The position numbers were made by a program, and so were the translations under genes. From CAZEFK01 sp964511405 (lineage in GTDB: Bacteria > Pseudomonadota > Alphaproteobacteria > Elsterales > Elsteraceae): a stretch of 30,629 nucleotides of DNA. The notes beneath the pieces are model-generated. The model was not told the DNA's origin. It ran no database searches and worked only from the letters and a program-made list of their open reading frames with translations. The stretch covers positions 1-30,629 of the forward strand of contig CAZEFK010000077.1 of the NCBI GenBank assembly GCA_964511405.1, read 5' to 3'. Below are positions 24,786 through 30,629 of this stretch, in pieces; the stretch's first letter is position 1; each line of letters begins with the position of its first letter.

Positions 24786-24929
24786 TCGCGGTAGACGAAG
24801 GGCGGTCTTAGCGCCCCTTAAAGGATGGAGCCTCTGCGCCGAAGCGGCCGGAGGTTATCGAATACCCGCCACCATCACGGCGGCCTCCGACCGGAATGGC
24901 GGGGGTTGCGAACAGAAGGATGAAAAGCG

Positions 24930-26699
24930 ATGAAAGGAATCTCCCAGCGCTCTGCCTCCGCACGCTTCCCTAGCGGACGGCTCCCAGTGGTGCAAGCGGG
25001 GCAAGCCCTGCTCTCCCTGCGCGACAGCGGCCACGACCTCCCAACGGCCCTCGGCGAGGTGATCGACAATAGCGTGGAGGCCCGTGCCGAGACGATTCGA
25101 ATCCGGCTCCGCGAGAGCACGGATGCCAAGGGGAAGAAGCACGTCCACGAGATCGCCGTCATCGACGACGGCACCGGAATGGACCGGGATACCCTCTGGC
25201 ACTACCCGGTCGTCGGCTACTCCTCGCGCTACATGAGCACCACTACGATCGGCAAGTACGGGGTTGGAGCGAAGCTCGCTGCGCTGAACTTCGGCAAACG
25301 GATCGAAGTGTGGAGCCGCCAGGCCGCGGACCAGCCTTGGCTGCACGTCCACTATGATCTCGACGAGGCTCTCGAGGCGGAGAAGGACGGTGATACTGAG
25401 GGGGCTGGCATCGCGGAACCGGTCACCGAACCCTTGCCCCGCGACCTACGTGACCTAGTTCCTGAAGGTTCGGGCACTCTTGTGCTGTGGAGCAAGGTGG
25501 ATCGGCTCGAAGAAGGACGACTCGCGCCTAGCTTCGACGAGCTGAAGACGGACGTGATAAAAGACCTCTCCCGCATGTTCCGCACCTTCCTAGACCAAGG
25601 AACGGTCATTGAGGTGAATGGGACACACCTGCTTCCACACGATCCGCTATTCCTCATGGAAGGCACTTGGGCGGACGAGCTTCTGGCAAACCACCTGACT
25701 CGGACTGAGGGTAGACGATCGGGACGCCGGCGCGAGCACTTCGAAGCGACGACTATTTGGGAAGAGGACATCAAAATTGCCGGCGCGAATAACGCCGTCG
25801 CCAAACTTCGAATCACGCTCTACCCCGCCGCCGCAATCCAGAAGCGAGGTGACGGGGGCAACGAGCTCGCTAGGAAGCTACGCATCCCCGAGAACCAGGG
25901 CCAGATCAGCTTTCTCCGTCGCGGCCGTGAGATTTCCTACACGAACGTGCCTCGTATCTTCCCACGTGGCGTCGAAGACGCCGATCGCTACGTCGGCATT
26001 GAGGTCGCCTTCGAGCCCGACCTAGATCAATACTTCGGCGTGCGCCACGTCAAGAGAGGCGTGGAGCCGCAAGGTGAGCTAAGGGACAAACTACGCGCGG
26101 CGCTGAAGAAGCATCTACCAGATGCGCGGAAGAAGCTTGAAGAGCACTGGGGAGCCGTGGGCCGCAGAGAGCAGGCGGCGAAGGGTGAGCACGCCGCGAT
26201 CATTGGAGCAGTCCAGTCAGTCGCGCCTACCATGCCGTTGAGCCGCGCTCCAGAGAAAACCGATGAGGAGGTGGAGAGCGAACTCGCCGACTTGGCCGAA
26301 GACGCGCACCCCGACGCGACCGAGCAGGAGAAAAAAGACTATATCGAAAAGACGAAGGCACTGCCTTTCGTCATGGAGAACGTACCTTGGCCTGGCAAAG
26401 AATTCATCGACGTCCGGCTGCTCGGCAATCAGGTGGTGGTCCGTCTAAATACGCGGCACCGCTTCTACCGTGAACTGTGGGAGCCGCTCAAGGAGATCGC
26501 GGACATGGACGTGTCCTCCGTCTCCGGTGGCGACGCTATCAAGGCGGCGAAACGCGCGGTGGAAGGCCTGACACTTATGGTCTTGGCCTATGGGAAGGCA
26601 ATGTCCATGAGCCAATGTCCATCAGACTACGAGGACCTGACGAGCTACTGGGGCCAGTTCATCGACACGCTGATGGGAAAGATCAACGGCGTGGTCTGA
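24930..26699 (+). CDS. GHKL (Hsp90/MutL-like) ATPase of a defence island
   Basis: A 589-residue protein with a clear Bergerat-fold ATPase at the N-terminus: N-box LGEVIDNSVEA (41-51), G1 DDGTGMDRDTLW (79-90) and G2 GKYGVGAKLAALNFG (108-122). The set resembles MORC/MutL-type GHKL ATPases and stand-alone Hsp90-like proteins found in phage-defence loci rather than histidine kinases. No kinase or receiver domain is present. The middle contains a transducer-like region and the rest (from about 390) is an acidic, helical region followed by a domain I do not recognise. AAGGATG precedes the ATG. It ends convergent to the sulfur-binding-domain gene with 26 bp between stops and a hairpin over the junction. 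Such ATPases act as nucleotide-driven clamps; a role in restriction is inferred. Confidence 0.8.
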   Translation: MKGISQRSASARFPSGRLPVVQAGQALLSLRDSGHDLPTALGEVIDNSVEARAETIRIRLRESTDAKGKKHVHEIAVIDDGTGMDRDTLWHYPVVGYSSRYMSTTTIGKYGVGAKLAALNFGKRIEVWSRQAADQPWLHVHYDLDEALEAEKDGDTEGAGIAEPVTEPLPRDLRDLVPEGSGTLVLWSKVDRLEEGRLAPSFDELKTDVIKDLSRMFRTFLDQGTVIEVNGTHLLPHDPLFLMEGTWADELLANHLTRTEGRRSGRRREHFEATTIWEEDIKIAGANNAVAKLRITLYPAAAIQKRGDGGNELARKLRIPENQGQISFLRRGREISYTNVPRIFPRGVEDADRYVGIEVAFEPDLDQYFGVRHVKRGVEPQGELRDKLRAALKKHLPDARKKLEEHWGAVGRREQAAKGEHAAIIGAVQSVAPTMPLSRAPEKTDEEVESELADLAEDAHPDATEQEKKDYIEKTKALPFVMENVPWPGKEFIDVRLLGNQVVVRLNTRHRFYRELWEPLKEIADMDVSSVSGGDAIKAAKRAVEGLTLMVLAYGKAMSMSQCPSDYEDLTSYWGQFIDTLMGKINGVV

Positions 26700-26707
26700 C
26701 GTGTATT

Positions 26708-26741
26708 GGCGGGTGGGCTCTGGATTCAGGGCTCACCCGCC
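26708..26741. terminator. Bidirectional hairpin between convergent defence operons
   Basis: GGCGGGTGGGC (26708-26718) and GCTCACCCGCC (26731-26741) pair as an 11-bp stem with one G-T pair, around a 12-nt loop. It sits just after the GHKL ATPase stop and covers the stop codon of the convergent sulfur-binding-domain gene. No long U-tract follows on either strand, so efficiency is uncertain. Confidence 0.6.
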
Positions 26742-27220
26742 ACGCAGAACCTGATAGTATCGACGATAATGGAGTGGATTGACTCGGCAAAGGTCATTCG
26801 GAGGATGTGCTCGCAGAGCTCGCTGGCGAGGCCCGGTTCGGATTTGAGGGCCGCGAATAGCTCAGCTTTGAAGCCACCCTTCGCGTTCTTGGCCAACAGC
26901 TCCGAACGACGTGGGTCGGAGTTGCTCGCCCTTGCCCGCAATGGCTGGTCGCTAATCACCTCCCAGATGCCGTCGTTCTGCAGACGCCAGAAAGGATACT
27001 CGGGATGGTACACCCGCCTCGCAGGGCCGAAGCGCTCCAGCAGAGGTTTCATATCCCTATCGACCTCGGTGAAGGGCATGAGCCGCTCCGAGCCGTGTGT
27101 TACACGGCCAATCGAATAGAGCAGGAGTAACGGCTTGTGGACGGCCTGCTGGTCATTCCTCTTCCATGTGCGCAGTGCTGCCATTCGACTACGCAGGAAT
27201 TCCGCTGAATGTGTAGTCAT
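26726..27220 (-). CDS. Stand-alone phosphorothioate-DNA sulfur-binding domain (SBD) protein lacking the HNH nuclease
   Basis: A 164-residue protein matching the sulfur-binding domain of ScoMcrA-type, phosphorothioate-dependent restriction enzymes. HKPLLLLYSIGR (28-39), then RLMPFTEV, then YHPEYPFWRLQNDGIWEV (71-88), the segment that forms the hydrophobic pocket and phosphate contacts for the Rp-sulfur, and ELLAKNAKGGF further on. Related enzymes continue into an HNH nuclease domain; this protein ends at that boundary (SIIVDTIRFCVAGEP then TGA). Its ATG directly follows the stop of the DndE-HerA gene (TAGATG), so it is co-translated with the modification genes. It would bind sulfur-marked DNA without cutting it. 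Either a natural reader subunit or a truncated enzyme. Confidence 0.8.
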   Translation of the reverse strand: MTTHSAEFLRSRMAALRTWKRNDQQAVHKPLLLLYSIGRVTHGSERLMPFTEVDRDMKPLLERFGPARRVYHPEYPFWRLQNDGIWEVISDQPLRARASNSDPRRSELLAKNAKGGFKAELFAALKSEPGLASELCEHILRMTFAESIHSIIVDTIRFCVAGEP

Positions 27221-28759
27221 CTACGGAGACCAAGCCTGGATGCGGCGGGTTCTGGCTTCTAGCCGGACGCGGCAGAGCGCCTCTCCGGGAGCAAGCGAGG
27301 AGAGCGGCTGGGCCTGACCGAAGATGCGCTTTGTCGGACCAGCCTGTGCCTGAGTGTTGAAGGCGACAGTCAACCCGACGTTATCGAGGAAGTCGTCGTC
27401 CTCACCGGCGAAGTCATTAGGCGACTGGGAGACAAGCATGACAACGCCCCCCTTGGACCTGCTCATGCGCACAAGGTTTCCAAGTGCGGGCAGTTTTGTC
27501 TCTAGGATTTGATGTGCCTCATCGATCATGCACAAGTGGCGCAAGGACCGATGCCCCGCGACGATTGGCGCTTCCGACAGCGAGTTGAGCCAGCGGTCGA
27601 GGGCATCAAGGGTCAGGTTGACCACCAGTCGGCGGACGGTCTCCGGCGTCGCGGGTGGGAGGCTGACAATCCAACTGGACGTAAAAAACTCAGCAGGAGA
27701 CATGCGCGGTTCGAATAGCGTGAACGAAGTCAGTTCGTTCAGCGTTGCAAGCATCTCGTCGGGCTTCCGTCGCAGCCTGTCGTACTCGCGCTTCACCGCG
27801 TCCCGGACGTCGGCGATGGTCGCCGTCTGCTTGGCCTTCAGTACGGCGAGCGCAGCCTCGCGGAGGAGGTCCGATTGCTGACCACCGAGGCCGCTGCGCT
27901 TGATGCGCGCGAACGAGTCACGGAACCGGGCTGCCGCCTCCTTCAGCGTCACGTCATCGCGGTCGCCGACCGCGAGCACGTCTAGCGGCAAGGCACTACG
28001 AGGCGGTGCCACAACCCGAGCGCCGAACGCTTCGTGCAAGCCGTAGCCAGACGTGAGGTCTCCCTTAAAATCAAAGGCGAGCAAAGGTAGAGGCACCTCA
28101 GCATGAACGGCGCGCAGCATCCGTGCGGCGGTCCTTGTCTTTCCGGATCCGGCCCCCCCCATCAGGGCCATGTGCGGACTACCGCCGGGCGCGTTCAGCG
28201 GGAAGGCGACAGACTCGCCCATGTCCGCGTCTGTCGCCACCTCGCCGACAGGAACGGTCACGGGCCCATCGAAGGCCGCGCCGTCGCCCCTGTGTGTGCC
28301 ACCCACGCTGCGAACAACTGCGGTCGTTTCCGGCAAGCCCGCTGCCGCCGCGAGGCGCTGGACGAAGCGAGACAAGTCGCTCCCGGCCACCTCCCAGTCG
28401 TCCGTCAACAGACGGGCTCCGCGTCGCCAATGCGCGGACACCAGCGCTTGGATGTCCCGCTTCGACAGGTCTGCGTCGCCGGCGCGCTGCACGATCAGAG
28501 CGACCCACGCCGCCGCTTCTGGCCCTTCACCGAAGAGCTGCTGGCCGCGAATCGTCCTACCTCCATCGTCGTCGTCGATGTCTTTCGCGTCGGTCGGAAG
28601 CGGCTTGGTGAGCGCAAGCGATCGGGCGATAGCGAGGCGAGCCACCAAGTAGTTGACTTTGTAGCCGAGTGCCGTTTTGAGGCGATCGCACTGCTGGTCC
28701 GCATCGCGCGCGGTGCGGAAGCTGGTGGTGTTCAGCTCAGACAGGCTTAGAGACGCCAC
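27221..28759 (-). CDS. dndE: DndE domain fused to a HerA-like (DUF87) ATPase
   Basis: A 512-residue protein. Residues of about 1-120 match DndE of DNA phosphorothioation: LNTTSFRTARDADQQCDRLK, YLVARLAIARSLA, IRGQQLFGEGPEAAAWVAL and AHWRRGARLL. Residues 160-510 are a HerA/FtsK-type motor: Walker A GGAGSGKT (about 201-208), LLAFDFKGDLTSGYG, Walker B HLCMIDEAHQIL (about 408-419), and a sensor segment VVMLVSQSPNDFAG. DndE is normally a separate protein of about 110-140 residues that binds nicked DNA. I choose GTG 28759 because GGAGAGG lies 7 bp upstream; a TTG at 28765 overlaps the dndD stop. The gene lies between dndD and the sulfur-reader gene. The fusion suggests one protein joins modification with DNA translocation. 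Confidence 0.85.
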   Translation of the reverse strand: MASLSLSELNTTSFRTARDADQQCDRLKTALGYKVNYLVARLAIARSLALTKPLPTDAKDIDDDDGGRTIRGQQLFGEGPEAAAWVALIVQRAGDADLSKRDIQALVSAHWRRGARLLTDDWEVAGSDLSRFVQRLAAAAGLPETTAVVRSVGGTHRGDGAAFDGPVTVPVGEVATDADMGESVAFPLNAPGGSPHMALMGGAGSGKTRTAARMLRAVHAEVPLPLLAFDFKGDLTSGYGLHEAFGARVVAPPRSALPLDVLAVGDRDDVTLKEAAARFRDSFARIKRSGLGGQQSDLLREAALAVLKAKQTATIADVRDAVKREYDRLRRKPDEMLATLNELTSFTLFEPRMSPAEFFTSSWIVSLPPATPETVRRLVVNLTLDALDRWLNSLSEAPIVAGHRSLRHLCMIDEAHQILETKLPALGNLVRMSRSKGGVVMLVSQSPNDFAGEDDDFLDNVGLTVAFNTQAQAGPTKRIFGQAQPLSSLAPGEALCRVRLEARTRRIQAWSP

Positions 28760-28761
28760 GA

Positions 28762-30629
28762 TCAAACCTCTCCGAAGTAACCGTCGCGTGGCACCGTCAC
28801 GGTAACTCCATCTTCAATTCGCGCCTCAAGTTGATATGCTTTAAGCACCCTTCGCCGAATGACGTCGAGATACGGACCTACCACTTCGGTGTCCGTGGAT
28901 AGCATGATAACTTGCCCGTCGCGCTTCGTGAACTGCTGAAGCACAGCCTTTCGGTGCTCCTCATCGAGCCGCCCTAGAGGCGTGTCCACGACGAAGGGAA
29001 AAGCACGCCCGGAGATTTCTGCGATGGCCCAAATCAGAGCTTGGGTGAACACTTGCTCCTCCCCAGCCGAGAGCTGCATTTCCCGAATGTCCTCGCCGCG
29101 TGCGTTCAGCAGACGCACTTGGCAGCTGGGGGTGATCTCGATGCGGTGCACGAGGCCTTTTTTCCGAGCCATGGCATTCCAGGCTTCAGTCATCTTAGCC
29201 GCAACCTCTTCAACCTGATTGGGAAGGGCCTGCTCCAGAAGCTCTCCAATCATGGTCGCAATGGCCTCAGCCTGCTTCGCCCGCCGGAGCGGAACCGCCC
29301 CCCGTCCTTGGGCCTCCGTGTAGCGTCCCAGCTCCGCTCGGCGAGCCTGCAGCTCGCCTTCGGCGGCGTCGCGAGCCGCCCGGTCGCCGGCGAGCTTCGC
29401 GCGCAGGCCGCCGATCTCCTCGGAAAGCCTGGCGAGTTGCTCTTGCTTTTCCTGTGCTGCGGGCGCGTTGGCCTCAAGGCTGAGATATTCCCGCTTCTTC
29501 GCCTCAGCACGCTCTTGGTTCTCCTGAAGGCTAGATAGCAGGTCGCGCAAGCCGGAGACCGACACGCTTCCAACGTCACGGAGACGAGCGGCCGCCTGCT
29601 CGCGAGCTGCGCCCTGGAGGTAGGCGTGGAGATAATCCGGCGCGCAGTCGTGAGGAGGTGGATACCAGAGCGCCTCCCAGGCCGCCTCCGCCTCGCTCAA
29701 GATTTTCTCCTGTTGCTCCTCAGCGAGCGGCGGTCGGACCTTCGCAAGCGCTTGCCCTAAGTGTTGCAGAAATCGGCTCAGACCACGCGATCCTTGGGCG
29801 CGGCCCGTTTCCCACTTCTCGCGCACATCCTCCGCGCGGAGGCGCTCAAGCGTCGCAGAACGCAGCGCCTCCCCTGCGAGGGCTAACGCGAGCTCGCTTC
29901 CTAGCAAGCGCTGCAGCTCGTCCGCTTGCTTCTCCGCCGTGCTGCGTAGGCGCTGCTCGTCGCGGATCAGGTCCTGCAGCATCGCCTGGCTGCCGCCGCC
30001 CATGCGCGATAGCTCGCGGCCGAGTTCCTCACGCTCTGCTTCCAGCCTTGGAAGCACCGCTTCTGCTTCTTCGATGGCGCGGACCAACCGATCATGCTCG
30101 GCCTCAGCCTTCGCAATGGCGGCCTGTACGTCGTGAACCTTCACATCGGCGGGTGTCGCCACTTGCGTGCGGCGGCTGTCAGCGTAACGACGCAGCGAAT
30201 CCTGAAGAGAGCGCAGTACGGGAAGCCCGAGAAGGCCCTCGATACCCTTCCTGACCTGATCCTCCATGCCACGGGTTGCGAACTGCCTGACGCGCTCGCC
30301 GTCGAAAAGGAAGAAGGCGGCCAAGGGGGACGGGAGGAACGTACGCGCCAAAAAATCGCGATACCACCCCGCACGGTCCGTCGTCGTTGGGGGCGGACCA
30401 AAGGCTCGATTCGCCTGGCCGCGATAGATCAGTAGCTCCTCATCGCCTGGCTTGTGTGCTCCGTTCGCCGAGAAGTGCCATGTGCGCTTGAGGATGAGGA
30501 GCTCGCCTTCATCATCTTCGAACTCTAGTTCCACCGAGCAGGAGGGGCGACCATCCTGGATGGCATGTCGATGGATCGCCTCACTGTGAATTTGATTGTA
30601 TCTGGTGTGGAGCTTGCCTTCTGATCCGT
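28762..30629 (-). CDS. dndD: DNA sulfur modification protein DndD (SMC-like ATPase), N-terminus beyond the window
   Basis: 621 residues are visible and the frame stays open to the window edge; the Walker A region must lie outside. An internal GTG at 30534 is not a real start. The middle is long coiled coil (about residues 150-480 of the visible part) as in SMC/RecF-like ATPases. The C-terminal head has the signature LSAGEEQVFTQALIWAIAE, Walker B FPFVVDTPLGRLDEEHR with D-loop, and LSTDTEVVGPYLD, ending GYFGEV as DndD proteins do. DndD works with DndC and DndE to swap a backbone oxygen for sulfur and is thought to supply the ATPase step. Its stop overlaps the next gene's start region. dndC and dndB would be expected beyond the right edge. 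Confidence 0.88.
   Translation of the reverse strand, partial: GSEGKLHTRYNQIHSEAIHRHAIQDGRPSCSVELEFEDDEGELLILKRTWHFSANGAHKPGDEELLIYRGQANRAFGPPPTTTDRAGWYRDFLARTFLPSPLAAFFLFDGERVRQFATRGMEDQVRKGIEGLLGLPVLRSLQDSLRRYADSRRTQVATPADVKVHDVQAAIAKAEAEHDRLVRAIEEAEAVLPRLEAEREELGRELSRMGGGSQAMLQDLIRDEQRLRSTAEKQADELQRLLGSELALALAGEALRSATLERLRAEDVREKWETGRAQGSRGLSRFLQHLGQALAKVRPPLAEEQQEKILSEAEAAWEALWYPPPHDCAPDYLHAYLQGAAREQAAARLRDVGSVSVSGLRDLLSSLQENQERAEAKKREYLSLEANAPAAQEKQEQLARLSEEIGGLRAKLAGDRAARDAAEGELQARRAELGRYTEAQGRGAVPLRRAKQAEAIATMIGELLEQALPNQVEEVAAKMTEAWNAMARKKGLVHRIEITPSCQVRLLNARGEDIREMQLSAGEEQVFTQALIWAIAEISGRAFPFVVDTPLGRLDEEHRKAVLQQFTKRDGQVIMLSTDTEVVGPYLDVIRRRVLKAYQLEARIEDGVTVTVPRDGYFGEV

Noticed and set aside
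26700..26725. Continuation of the sulfur-binding protein into an HNH nuclease by frameshift
   Set aside because: Only 26 bp separate it from the convergent gene, and the antisense strand beyond shows no HNH motif in any frame that I can read.

Overview
This window is high-GC DNA from a bacterium that looks like an alphaproteobacterium. The iolR-iolC-iolD-iolE-iolB order, the RpiR-type inositol regulator, the rhizopine-type mocD/mocF genes and the type II-C CRISPR repeat all resemble loci known from Rhizobiales and Rhodospirillales. Genus cannot be assigned from this sequence alone. No tRNA, rRNA or intact insertion sequence was recognised.

Layout. (1) Bases 1-968 hold the end of an amino-acid ABC transporter ATPase and a GntR/FCD regulator. 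(2) Bases 981-6171 are a compact type II-C CRISPR-Cas locus. It has an array of eight 36-bp repeats and seven 30-bp spacers read on the + strand, cas2, cas1 and cas9 on the - strand, and a tracrRNA gene on the + strand directly upstream of cas9 ending in a strong terminator. Each repeat carries what looks like its own extended -10 promoter. (3) Bases 6283-10502 hold a periplasmic binding protein, a LacI-type regulator, and a MocD-like membrane di-iron oxygenase with a MocF-like ferredoxin reductase. (4) Bases 10503-22642 are a divergent inositol cluster. iolR-iolC(J)-iolD-iolE-iolB run leftward. An IolI-like isomerase, a sugar ABC transporter (binding protein, ATPase, permease) and an IolG-like dehydrogenase run rightward. 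Together they import inositol, oxidise, isomerise, dehydrate and cleave the ring, then phosphorylate and split the product. IolA is not in the window.

(5) Bases 22682-23416 are a graveyard of two broken toxin-antitoxin modules: a DUF1778 antitoxin whose toxin stops after seven codons, joined to a RES-type toxin fragment and a frameshifted Xre/DUF2384 antitoxin. It marks the edge of a defence island. (6) Bases 23857-30629 hold two convergent operons. One is HTH protein, GIY-YIG nuclease-like protein and GHKL (Hsp90-like) ATPase on the + strand. The other is dndD (cut by the window edge), a DndE domain fused to a HerA-like ATPase, and a protein that is only a phosphorothioate-DNA sulfur-binding domain, on the - strand.

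The most interesting region is the last. It looks like an atypical DNA phosphorothioation system in which the modification protein DndE is covalently joined to a HerA-type motor, and a reader of the sulfur mark is encoded without the HNH nuclease domain it normally carries. The opposing operon supplies a candidate nuclease and a candidate ATPase. Whether the two operons work together is inference. Other points of note are the in-repeat CRISPR promoters, repeated ATTCC half-sites exactly 30 bp apart at both iol control regions, and a moc-type oxygenase pair lacking its ferredoxin.
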